From: CAZTGZ01 sp044339595
GTDB lineage: Bacteria > Bacteroidota > Bacteroidia > NS11-12g > UBA9320
Direction: 5' to 3'
DNA length: 12,363 bases
NCBI GenBank assembly: GCA_044339595.1
Contig: JBIIVF010000070.1
Span: 1-12,363 of the forward strand
Made by a program: the position numbers and the translations under genes. Below, piece by piece: positions 1 to 6,932 of the stretch. How positions within the stretch are numbered: the stretch's first letter is position 1; every line of letters begins with the position of its first letter. The notes under the pieces were generated by a model. The model was given only the letters and a program-made list of their open reading frames with translations. It did no database searches and was not told the origin of the DNA.

Positions 1-1133
1 AAGTTGCCTGTGGCGCTCAATTGAATAGGCTCGCCTGAACAGAGGGTATCTGAAGACAAATTGTGTGAAAGTGTGGTGGTGGATGGATTAAAGTATAACA
101 CCTTTACCGAGGCACTCACCCTGCCACATCCATTGGTTGAAGTAACCCCAACATTATAATCACCGGTATCCTTTACATAGATATTTTGACCCTGTTTACC
201 GTTTGACCATGCATAGGTGCTATTGGCTGAAAATTGAGCACTCAAAAGAACGCTGTCGCCTTTGCAAAGGTATCGGGTAGCAGCACCTTGTATGGCAGCC
301 GTTGGAGACGATTTAACGGTTATCTTGAAAGTATCCGGTTTAGATTCTCCTTTGCTGTTCTTAGTTCTTAGAATCACATTAAAAGTGCCGGCAAAATTGT
401 AGGTTACTGATTGTGATTGACTGGTACTGGTAGTTGGACTTCCACTCGGAAAATTCCAAATATACGAAGTTGGACTTCCGGAACCGGAGCCTGAGAATGT
501 AACCGGTTTTCCTGCACATACAACCGAATCGGAGGCTGATATGTCAGCCGTTGGCAATAAGCTTGATGGCGTTATCGTGAATTCTCTTGCATAGATCGTA
601 TCTCCGCTCGTGCCACTGCTGGAATTAGTGGCGTTGACCACCACATAAAATATCACATCGCCGACGTTGGTAGATGGAGCCTTCCAGGTGAAGGACCAAT
701 CCGTTTTACCGGTACCTGTGGCCGCAGTGCCCGCAGTAGTATGTTCTATATATTCTCTTGTTTTGCCCGAAACCACTTTGGTTCTTTTTTGATTTCTTGT
801 TCCGGAAGCAGTTAAGGTACCCACAGGACTTGCAGTGGCTTTATCAAGCACCATGGTTTGAAAACCGAATTTGGAGATGCCCGGTTGAGAATAAGATACT
901 GTAATGGTATAGATTGAATCAGGGATATATCCGTTTCCTGTGAAATCACCATTTAAGTTCAGGTTGTTTCGGAAAGCCCCCCCGTTGAGGGAGGCGCTAT
1001 TATGACAAGCTACACAATTAGACTCACCCGGTCCGTTGGTATATCCCGCACCCGGCCCACCGCTATTGGTGAAGGATTTAATGGTTATAAATAACAACGA
1101 AGTTAGAAAGAGTAGGGTAACGATTTTCTTCAT
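1..1133 (-). CDS. Exported protein with CxxCH motif, Reeler-like (choice-of-anchor V) domain and PKD/Ig-like repeats, 3' end outside window
   Basis: The frame is open from the ATG at 1133 to the window edge (377 complete codons, no stop), so the C-terminus is missing. Residues 1-20 form a signal peptide (MKKIVTLLFL then a hydrophobic run). A glycine-rich stretch leads to C40-V-A-C43-H44, a c-type haem-binding motif. Residues about 55-190 form a beta-rich region of the Reeler-like 'choice-of-anchor V' type, which in Bacteroidota often follows such a CxxCH. Residues about 193-275 look like a PKD domain (SYIWNFPSGSP, then SVTYNFAGTFNVILRT). A second Ig/PKD-like unit covers about 277-347, and a third starts near 350, each beginning with a Cys-containing strand (VVCAGKPV, YLCKGDSV, TLCSGEPI). 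Proteins of this design usually end in a T9SS sorting domain, which fits the gld operon in this window, but that end is not visible. The domain class is well supported; haem binding is inferred from the motif alone. Its function is unknown. Confidence 0.85.
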   Translation of the reverse strand, partial: MKKIVTLLFLTSLLFITIKSFTNSGGPGAGYTNGPGESNCVACHNSASLNGGAFRNNLNLNGDFTGNGYIPDSIYTITVSYSQPGISKFGFQTMVLDKATASPVGTLTASGTRNQKRTKVVSGKTREYIEHTTAGTAATGTGKTDWSFTWKAPSTNVGDVIFYVVVNATNSSSGTSGDTIYAREFTITPSSLLPTADISASDSVVCAGKPVTFSGSGSGSPTSYIWNFPSGSPTTSTSQSQSVTYNFAGTFNVILRTKNSKGESKPDTFKITVKSSPTAAIQGAATRYLCKGDSVLLSAQFSANSTYAWSNGKQGQNIYVKDTGDYNVGVTSTNGCGRVSASVKVLYFNPSTTTLSHNLSSDTLCSGEPIQLSATGN

Positions 1134-1154
1134 GCTGAATAAAATAAAAAACTA

Positions 1155-1190
1155 CAATTTGCAAAAATAGATTTTCTTTTGCCCGAATTC
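1155..1190 (-). promoter_or_regulatory. Candidate Bacteroidota-type promoter for the CxxCH/Reeler-like gene
   Basis: On the minus strand TATTTTTG (1169 to 1162) matches the phylum's -7 consensus TAnnTTTG exactly. About 20 bases upstream there is only a TG (within ACTGAATTC), not a full TTTG. The predicted transcript would start near 1155 and leave a leader of roughly 20 bases before the ATG at 1133. The 130-base gap 1134-1263 holds nothing else I recognise; it is very AT-rich, and a weaker AATATTTG lies further upstream. Confidence 0.4.
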
Positions 1191-1263
1191 AGTCTTGAAA
1201 AATCTATAACCCAAATATTACAATAAAATTAAAATAAAAGATGGACAAAAAATTAGTTGTTGA

Positions 1264-2787
1264 TTATTTGGCACGAATAGAATAGACCTTAATCTCTTCA
1301 ATAAGAGCACTTTGCGCTTCTGACTCTGTTTTAATCTGAATAAAGGAGCCCTTACCCATGATGGCTAAATTGTTCATAAACTTCTCGGCCTCGGCGCTCT
1401 TACCAAAAAAGATAGTCGAGGTTCTAAGTCCGTCTTGATAACTATTGCCTGACAAATCAAGAATCTCATTGTTGGTAATTTCCTTCGAGTTGAACATCCC
1501 GTCAGAAGCCAAAATGATGTGGTTATTCCCTCCCTGGATAAAATGGGTTTTCCCGGCTTCATAAGCCATGATCAAACCTTCTGCCCCAAATGAGTTTCCT
1601 TTTGCTGTAAGAGAATCTAAAAGGTCATACAGAAGCTCTTTTTCTAAACCGGAAACTGCATTGGCCAAACGATTGACCTTAGAAGCATAAGTAATCAGGG
1701 TTATTTTATCATCAGGCCTTAGCACCTTGATCATATTTTTTATAGAAATAATGAGCAAAGGCAGTTTGTCTTCCCGGTTCATACTGCCAGAAACGTCAAT
1801 CAGAAAAACAATGTGATTAAAAGCATATTTGCTCGTGTTGAGGGTTCCATTGATATTCAAATCCGGTTGTTCTGCAGGAGGAATAAACAATTCTGATTTT
1901 TCTAAATCCTTTTCATTGACGAATGTGGCTGAATCAGATGGGTTTTCTTTGATCACTACTACATCTCTTTCTATGATTTTACGCCCTTTGAACTTTTCAT
2001 CCATCATTTTTCGAATGCGTTCAATCGATACTTCCTCCTGTTCATCTTCGGGAAGCATTTCTACAAACTCCTCTGATTGCGATTTTTCGTTCTGTTTTTC
2101 AAGCGAACTGAATGAAGGTGCTCTCTCCAACTCAAACACAAAATCTCCGCTATTTCTATTGATATAGATAATTTGTTCATACGGGATATAGCCTTCCTTC
2201 GAAACGACCACATTGTAAAGGCCAATATTTACATTCTTGATGGGGATGATCGATTTTTTGCTTTTCTCCATCAAATAACTCTTGGCATCACTGCTCAACA
2301 AGACATCTGCCCCTGTAATCAACTGACCTGACTTTTTATCGTAAACGGTGATACTGCCACCACTTTCCGATTTAACATCTGACTTTGATTTATCGATACG
2401 CGGACAAACTGTAAGTGCATTGGGATGGAAAGACTTAATGTTTCCCGTTAATTCAAGATATAAAGGAAGAGGACTGGTATTGATATAAACCGGAATTTTT
2501 ACCGAAAAAATGCCGGGTGTTTCTGTAAAATATCGGACCCTTATTTGTGATTTCTCTCCTGGTCTTATATAGCCCTCGGGAAGCACCACTTTAAGTTTTT
2601 CTTCATATGGAAGAGGAAGAAACAATATGGATTTAGCAGTGTTATTGGTGAAGTTGAAAACGGCCTCCGGATTGTTCCAAGCTTTTTCCTTGCCGAAGTC
2701 AAAAACCTCGGGTGAAACTTTTTGACCGAGCAATTCAAGCGGCAAAAACAGCATCAAACTCCAAATACAATTTATCAAACACCTCAT
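1264..2787 (-). CDS. Exported von Willebrand factor A domain protein with N-terminal Ig-like and PEGA-like domains
   Basis: A 507-residue protein starting at ATG 2787. Residues 1-21 are a signal peptide, with likely cleavage near LELLG/QK. Residues about 22-118 resemble the Ig-like domain of DUF1573/ASH-type proteins (VSPEVFDFGK, then VFNFTNNT). Residues about 143-221 resemble a PEGA or carboxypeptidase-regulatory-like beta domain (GSITVYDKKSGQLITGADV, then YNVVVSKEGYIPY). An acidic, low-complexity linker covers 222-315. A VWA domain fills about 322-500 with the metal-site motif D331-V-S333-G-S335. The loop that usually supplies the MIDAS threonine reads TAKGNSFGAEG, so Ser399 may take that place; D429 (ILASDG) is the conserved second acid. 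It probably sits in the periplasm or outside the cell as a metal-dependent binding protein. The gene diverges from the J-domain gene at 2856. Its partner and function are not known. Confidence 0.82.
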   Translation of the reverse strand: MRCLINCIWSLMLFLPLELLGQKVSPEVFDFGKEKAWNNPEAVFNFTNNTAKSILFLPLPYEEKLKVVLPEGYIRPGEKSQIRVRYFTETPGIFSVKIPVYINTSPLPLYLELTGNIKSFHPNALTVCPRIDKSKSDVKSESGGSITVYDKKSGQLITGADVLLSSDAKSYLMEKSKKSIIPIKNVNIGLYNVVVSKEGYIPYEQIIYINRNSGDFVFELERAPSFSSLEKQNEKSQSEEFVEMLPEDEQEEVSIERIRKMMDEKFKGRKIIERDVVVIKENPSDSATFVNEKDLEKSELFIPPAEQPDLNINGTLNTSKYAFNHIVFLIDVSGSMNREDKLPLLIISIKNMIKVLRPDDKITLITYASKVNRLANAVSGLEKELLYDLLDSLTAKGNSFGAEGLIMAYEAGKTHFIQGGNNHIILASDGMFNSKEITNNEILDLSGNSYQDGLRTSTIFFGKSAEAEKFMNNLAIMGKGSFIQIKTESEAQSALIEEIKVYSIRAK

Positions 2788-2855
2788 TTCTACCTGAAAA
2801 AACGTTTAAATTTCGCGCAATATTACTTACAGTCCTGCTCAAATACCGAACCAAG

Positions 2856-3743
2856 TTGATTAATTATTATAAATTACTTGAAATACCTGATTATTCTGAT
2901 CCTCAAACCATCAGGGCGGCCTATCTTTCAAAGGCAAAACAATACCACCCCGACTTGCATAAAAACCCCGAAAACGAAGAAATTATCAAGTGGATCAACA
3001 AAGCATACCATACCTTATCAAAACCTTCCTTAAAACAAACCTACGACTATCAGCTTCAAAGCGCCTATCTTGCGCCTGAGCCTGCATCTAAAACCGGATC
3101 ACGCAAGAGATATTCAAAAGAGGAACTGGCCAATTTTGCAGAAAGGGCAAGACAATCAGAAATGGAGTCATTTGAAAGAGCAGATCGATCCATATCGTAT
3201 GCAAAACGAATTGCCATTTCTGCCATCTTTACTTTATGCGGTGCTTACATTGTCTATCTTGAATGGTTCAGAAATGAAGACAGTTATGACCATTTCTATC
3301 TGATAGGGGGAGCCGTGTTGTTCCTGATTTCATTGTTATATCTCACCCAAAGTGTTTACAGAAAGCTTCGCATTTTGCATATAGCCGATCCGAGTCGATA
3401 TAAGCAATATGAGAACGTCTCTGTTTACGGATTTGCCGGTTTGATGGTATTAATTCCATTGTTCATTTGGCAGGCCTCCATTTGGCGTAGGGCTTATCAT
3501 TTATCACACTATGCCGAAACCACCATCGCAGAATTACTCGACAAAACCGATGACAAAATCGTGTATGCCTTTTTGACGCCTGATCAGCAATATATTATGA
3601 AAATTCAAAAGGCACATTCGGGCATCAAGGTGAGTTCTGACCGACAATGGATTCTCATCCGATATTCGAGACTTGAGCCCAGAATTGCAGAAGTAGTGAC
3701 AGGTCGGGCTCCTGATCAACCTTTAGAATCACCTACAAAATAA
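2856..3743 (+). CDS. J-domain (DnaJ-like) protein with three membrane segments
   Basis: The open frame extends back to a GTG at 2712, but that part overlaps the divergent VWA gene and encodes nothing J-like. The first in-frame start that fits the domain is TTG at 2856, giving a 295-residue protein beginning MINYYKLLEI, which is how J domains normally start; no ATG is available nearby. Residues 2-67 are the J domain with H31-P32-D33 intact between helices II and III, so it should stimulate a DnaK-type Hsp70. A basic, charged linker follows (about 78-118). Three hydrophobic segments lie at about 119-137, 147-167 and 190-209, and a soluble tail of about 85 residues ends the protein. There is no G/F region, zinc finger or substrate-binding domain, so it is a type III J-protein that presumably places DnaK at the inner membrane. 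Its client is unknown. Its 3' end overlaps the convergent neighbour by 28 bases. Confidence 0.82.
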   Translation: MINYYKLLEIPDYSDPQTIRAAYLSKAKQYHPDLHKNPENEEIIKWINKAYHTLSKPSLKQTYDYQLQSAYLAPEPASKTGSRKRYSKEELANFAERARQSEMESFERADRSISYAKRIAISAIFTLCGAYIVYLEWFRNEDSYDHFYLIGGAVLFLISLLYLTQSVYRKLRILHIADPSRYKQYENVSVYGFAGLMVLIPLFIWQASIWRRAYHLSHYAETTIAELLDKTDDKIVYAFLTPDQQYIMKIQKAHSGIKVSSDRQWILIRYSRLEPRIAEVVTGRAPDQPLESPTK

Positions 3744-4252
3744 TCATCCTTGCTTTTGAAAAGCACGTTGAATGTAGTCAGTGACCCATAAATTCTGGTA
3801 ATGTACTGTTGCAATTGCACCTTTTCCGCATCTTCCAGTTTTGGATGGCTATTGATATTCTGTTCCAAGACCCTAAGTCGGTCGCGTACCATCACTATTT
3901 TATGAAAAAAAGTATCAATGGGTACTTCCTTTCCTTGAAGGGAACGATCTTTGGGTTCGAATACCAGCGTACCCCCTATCCATTTTTGGGCGATATCTAC
4001 TTTTTCAATTGGATCAGAATATCGTCTCAAAATTCGGATGATGGCATCTTCAACCTCATCGAATGTGAGCACATTGTTTTCAGCGGGAACCACTTCAATA
4101 ATTTCTAACTCGTCTGTATTCCGCTCAATTTCTCTCAATCCACCCTTAAAAAAGCTGATGCTTAAATACTCGAGGGTGATTTTACATAAAATTCCATCTC
4201 CAAATTGAGCATGTTTTACTCTGGTGCCTATCCCTAATTGTTCGATTGCCAT
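3716..4252 (-). CDS. Conserved-looking 178-residue protein with Tudor/CarD-like N-terminus
   Basis: I do not recognise a named family. The protein starts at ATG 4252, 11 bases after the ftcD stop, so the two are probably cotranscribed. Residues 7-50 contain GIGTRVKHAQFGDGIL followed by short beta-type strands and an acidic end, a pattern like the SH3/Tudor-like modules of CarD-type and UvrD C-terminal domains, which bind RNA polymerase or nucleic acid. The remainder (about 63-178) is mixed: a helical stretch (FDEVEDAIIRILRRY), a central IAQKWIGGTLVFEPKD segment, then a helix-rich part rich in charge with HKIVMVRDRLRVLEQNI. It has no signal peptide and no membrane segment, so it should be cytoplasmic. 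The stop (TGA at 3716-3718) lies inside the end of the convergent J-domain gene. The Tudor-like call is pattern-based and needs a profile search. Confidence 0.75.
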   Translation of the reverse strand: MAIEQLGIGTRVKHAQFGDGILCKITLEYLSISFFKGGLREIERNTDELEIIEVVPAENNVLTFDEVEDAIIRILRRYSDPIEKVDIAQKWIGGTLVFEPKDRSLQGKEVPIDTFFHKIVMVRDRLRVLEQNINSHPKLEDAEKVQLQQYITRIYGSLTTFNVLFKSKDDYFVGDSKG

Positions 4253-4263
4253 ATTTATACTAT

Positions 4264-5952
4264 CTAGTTAAGTTTACTTTCTACGAATTGAATGATCTCG
4301 TCTATTTTACCATGCGAATCCTGTGCAATGAGCGAAGCCTCTTGCACCAATCTATCAGCAATTTCTCGATTTTTAAGTCCCTTTGCATTGATTTTAACAT
4401 TCATGAATGCGCCATCGATGGCCGCCCTTGAACAAAGTGCTCCTACCCCGGCATCCGTAATAGAATTTGGGTTTCCTGAGATCACCATTTCTTTGATCAC
4501 CGGCAAAGATGCAGCGGTGGTTTTCATTACTTCTAAAGGAACCTGGGTTGCATATATAGACGCGGATTCAATGACTTTTGATCGATGCAATTTTTCTGCC
4601 TCAGTATCATTCGGAAGTTGAAATGCCGCCATGATTCCATTGAAAGAGCGGGTATCTTCATCGGCCAGATAAAGCAGTTTTTTTCTTAATGTTTGTCCTT
4701 GTTCGGCCCAATCGGAGAAAACTTCCCATTTCTCTTCCCAACCTCTTTTAGCGGCAGACAAATTGGCGACCATGGTAGCCAAAGAAACCCCTAAAGCCGC
4801 GGCATAGGCGGAAATCGTTCCTCCTCCCGGAGCAGGACTTTCAGAAGCTGTTTCATCAGAAAAAGCAGTACAAGTCAAATCCATCAGAAGTGACTGTTCG
4901 TCCTTCATGCAATACTCAATGATCTTTTTATTCGGGTCGAAGGGCGTCAATTCATCCAAACCCAATGATTTAACGGCAATGTGTATCAACTCTAATTCAG
5001 AAACCCCGGCAGATCTCTGTTGCATTTTCAGATAATGTCTCCCCGTTTCTAACATCGCTTCTAATGGAATCAGGCCAACCAATTCACTCCCGGTTACCCT
5101 TACCCCTCTTTCTAAAGCACTTTTACAAACCTCATCAAATAATTGATAAAGGGGAGTTACCTTATAATTGGTCAGATTGACGGAGATCTGTGCAATACCA
5201 TATTCCTCGATGTACCATCCAATCGCCTTCACTTCTTTGCATTTTCCTGGGACTCTCACCGGTTCACCTTGATCATCCAACATTATTTTACCGGTATATG
5301 GATTCCCTTCTCGTACCACGCGACCTGCTTCACGCACATCAAAGGCAATTCTGTTTGCAATGCGTGTACTTTTGCTATTAAGGTTTACATTATAAGCAAT
5401 CAAAAAATCTCTTGCCCCAATCACCGTGGCACCCGACTTTTCATTCATTACAGCAGGACCAAAATCAGGTTTCCATTCGGGCAGTCCGATTTTATTGAAG
5501 AAACCTTCATATTCACCGGCCCTGATGACAGATAAATTATTTCTTTCAGTATTCGGTTGCGCGTATCCATAAAGGTAGACCGGAATAGATAATTCCTTAC
5601 CGACCCTTTCAGCCAATTTAGCCGCCCATTCAGCCGTTTCTTCCATCGAAATACCACTGACAGGAATCAGCGGACAAACATCGGCGGCACCCATCCTGGG
5701 GTGTTCTCCGCTATGCAATCGCATATCAATGAGTTCTGCCGCTTTTTTTATAGCCAGGAATGCGGCTTCAATCACCTTATCAGGCGAACCTACGAAGGTA
5801 ACCACGGTTCTGTTGGTTGCCTTACCAGGATCAACGTCTAACAATCTAACTTCCTCTACAGATGAAATTTCAGCGGTAATTTGGCGGATGACCTCCGGAT
5901 TTCTCCCTTCACTAAAATTTGGAACACATTCTATGATTTGTGGTTGATTCAT
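4264..5952 (-). CDS. ftcD: Bifunctional glutamate formimidoyltransferase / formimidoyltetrahydrofolate cyclodeaminase
   Basis: The enzyme moves the formimino group from formiminoglutamate (last step of histidine breakdown) to tetrahydrofolate, then deaminates it to 5,10-methenyl-THF. The ATG at 5952 gives 562 residues; an upstream in-frame TTG at 5961 lies inside a promoter-like box and is rejected. The N-terminus (IIECVPNFSEG) is the classic start of the transferase. The motif HSGEHPRMGAADVCP holds the His equivalent to catalytic His82 of the pig enzyme (His84 here). The transferase part runs to about residue 325. The cyclodeaminase domain begins near 353 and shows SPAPGGGTISAYAAALG and the acidic DEDTRSFN (Asp433 region). 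Both domains are complete and fused as in animal FTCD. No other hut gene is visible, so the rest of histidine degradation, if present, lies elsewhere. The next gene follows after 11 bases. Confidence 0.96.
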   Translation of the reverse strand: MNQPQIIECVPNFSEGRNPEVIRQITAEISSVEEVRLLDVDPGKATNRTVVTFVGSPDKVIEAAFLAIKKAAELIDMRLHSGEHPRMGAADVCPLIPVSGISMEETAEWAAKLAERVGKELSIPVYLYGYAQPNTERNNLSVIRAGEYEGFFNKIGLPEWKPDFGPAVMNEKSGATVIGARDFLIAYNVNLNSKSTRIANRIAFDVREAGRVVREGNPYTGKIMLDDQGEPVRVPGKCKEVKAIGWYIEEYGIAQISVNLTNYKVTPLYQLFDEVCKSALERGVRVTGSELVGLIPLEAMLETGRHYLKMQQRSAGVSELELIHIAVKSLGLDELTPFDPNKKIIEYCMKDEQSLLMDLTCTAFSDETASESPAPGGGTISAYAAALGVSLATMVANLSAAKRGWEEKWEVFSDWAEQGQTLRKKLLYLADEDTRSFNGIMAAFQLPNDTEAEKLHRSKVIESASIYATQVPLEVMKTTAASLPVIKEMVISGNPNSITDAGVGALCSRAAIDGAFMNVKINAKGLKNREIADRLVQEASLIAQDSHGKIDEIIQFVESKLN

Positions 5953-5958
5953 GGGGTG

Positions 5959-5991
5959 CAAAATTAGGGATTCAATTGATAGGGAGACAAA
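5959..5991 (-). promoter_or_regulatory. Candidate ftcD promoter giving a nearly leaderless message
   Basis: On the minus strand TAATTTTG (5966 to 5959) fits the Bacteroidota -7 consensus TAnnTTTG exactly, and TTTG (5991 to 5988) lies 21 bases upstream, slightly longer than the usual spacing of about 19. Transcription should begin near 5952-5954, at or just before the ftcD ATG at 5952. The -33 box falls in the T-run of the gldN terminator, so one unit ends where the next begins. Confidence 0.5.
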
Positions 5992-6018
5992 AAAAAAGCA
6001 GCCGATTGGCTGCTTTTT
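5989..6018 (-). terminator. Rho-independent terminator of the gld operon
   Basis: Read on the minus strand, 6018 to 5993 forms a perfect 11-bp stem (AAAAAGCAGCC with GGCTGCTTTTT) around a 4-base AATC loop, and the T-run continues to 5989, giving nine T in a row. It starts about 22 bases after the gldN stop codon. On the plus strand the same stem is followed by only five T, so it may act weakly in that direction, but no plus-strand gene leads into it. Confidence 0.9.
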
Positions 6019-6039
6019 GAATATGTAAATCGGGAAATA

Positions 6040-6888
6040 TTAATACTCCCAAAGGTCGTGTTCAAATATGAACAAGTCATTCTTGATTCTATCGCTTTCC
6101 AGCAATGCTGCAATACCGTCATCTTTAAACTCTTCGAAATACTTGATGTCCATGTCCCATACGTTTGATTCTTTAACGATGTAACTATTAAACATTCTCA
6201 TTTCGAAGAAGTCATCAAAAGACATTCTCGCTGCGTCATTGTAAGGGTTAAATAGTTCTTGATTAACAAGGATTTCTCTTAATTCAGCCATTTTCACCCA
6301 AAACAAAGGCACTTCCCCTAAAGCAATACCGCTTGATGATTGCTCAAACAAAGGAGCTATGGCAATGATATTGGCTCTGAAGTCAGAGTAGGTATGATCA
6401 AAAACCCAATCTTCCATTATTCTGTACTTCTTGATGTCTTCAGGTTTAAACTGAATCAACATGGTTGTGTCTTTAAAAGCATAAGGGTCATCCGGATATC
6501 TCCAGTCAGCAATGGTTGTTACAAATTCAGAACCACCGCGTTCTTTTAATTCATCGGGGGTATAAAAAGAACTCAATGAGTCATTTCTAAATGCTCTGAT
6601 TCCGCCTTCAGCACCCTCACCTTTGTATGCTGCCTCTGTAATCACTCTGTAAAAGGGATTTCTCGGCCAATGCATAATCAGGTTTTGCTTTTCACGGGTG
6701 TCGATGACTCTGTGAACCCTTTTATAATATTTCACATTGGCTTCACGGATGTATCTGTGAGGAATTACTTTTCTTTCCTTTACAGCCGTAGATGGATACG
6801 TCCAATCTTCATAACTGGACTGTGCCATTGAACCCAAGGACACTGAAAGTGCTAAGAAAACTAGAATTAATCCTTTTATTTTATTCAT
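6040..6888 (-). CDS. gldN: T9SS/gliding ring protein GldN (PorN)
   Basis: GldN is the periplasmic partner of lipoprotein GldK; together they form the ring-like T9SS component beneath the outer membrane, contacted by the periplasmic part of GldM. An in-frame TTG at 6894 precedes the ATG at 6888; the ATG is chosen because it directly opens a signal peptide (MNKIKGLILVFLALSVS, cleavage near GSMA/QS). The mature part has the family's features: an IREANVKYYKRVHRVIDTREK helix region cut by basic residues, then MHWPRNPFY, DWRYPDDPYAF, IMEDWVFD, and a C-terminal FFEMRMFNSYIVKESN segment. The length of 282 residues is near the usual size. It is the last gene of the operon, 44 bases after gldM, and the terminator follows. 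No gldO paralogue is present next to it, unlike the Flavobacterium johnsoniae locus. Confidence 0.96.
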   Translation of the reverse strand: MNKIKGLILVFLALSVSLGSMAQSSYEDWTYPSTAVKERKVIPHRYIREANVKYYKRVHRVIDTREKQNLIMHWPRNPFYRVITEAAYKGEGAEGGIRAFRNDSLSSFYTPDELKERGGSEFVTTIADWRYPDDPYAFKDTTMLIQFKPEDIKKYRIMEDWVFDHTYSDFRANIIAIAPLFEQSSSGIALGEVPLFWVKMAELREILVNQELFNPYNDAARMSFDDFFEMRMFNSYIVKESNVWDMDIKYFEEFKDDGIAALLESDRIKNDLFIFEHDLWEY

Positions 6889-6932
6889 ATCCAAAACTGT
6901 TAATCAATAAATTAAACGCAAAGTTAGTTAAT

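Noticed and set aside
432..489. 12-base direct repeat AGTTGGACTTCC (432-443 and 478-489)
   Set aside because: It encodes the repeated Gly-Ser-Pro-Thr turn of the PKD domain, with no array or further copies.
2712..2855. Upstream extension of the J-domain protein from GTG 2712
   Set aside because: It overlaps the start of the divergent VWA gene and adds 48 residues without J-domain or signal character.
5143..5535. 130-codon plus-strand frame inside ftcD
   Set aside because: Antisense to a conserved enzyme domain, with composition explained by the real gene.
5953..5961. ftcD start at TTG 5961
   Set aside because: It is part of the TAnnTTTG box; the ATG at 5952 gives the normal family N-terminus.
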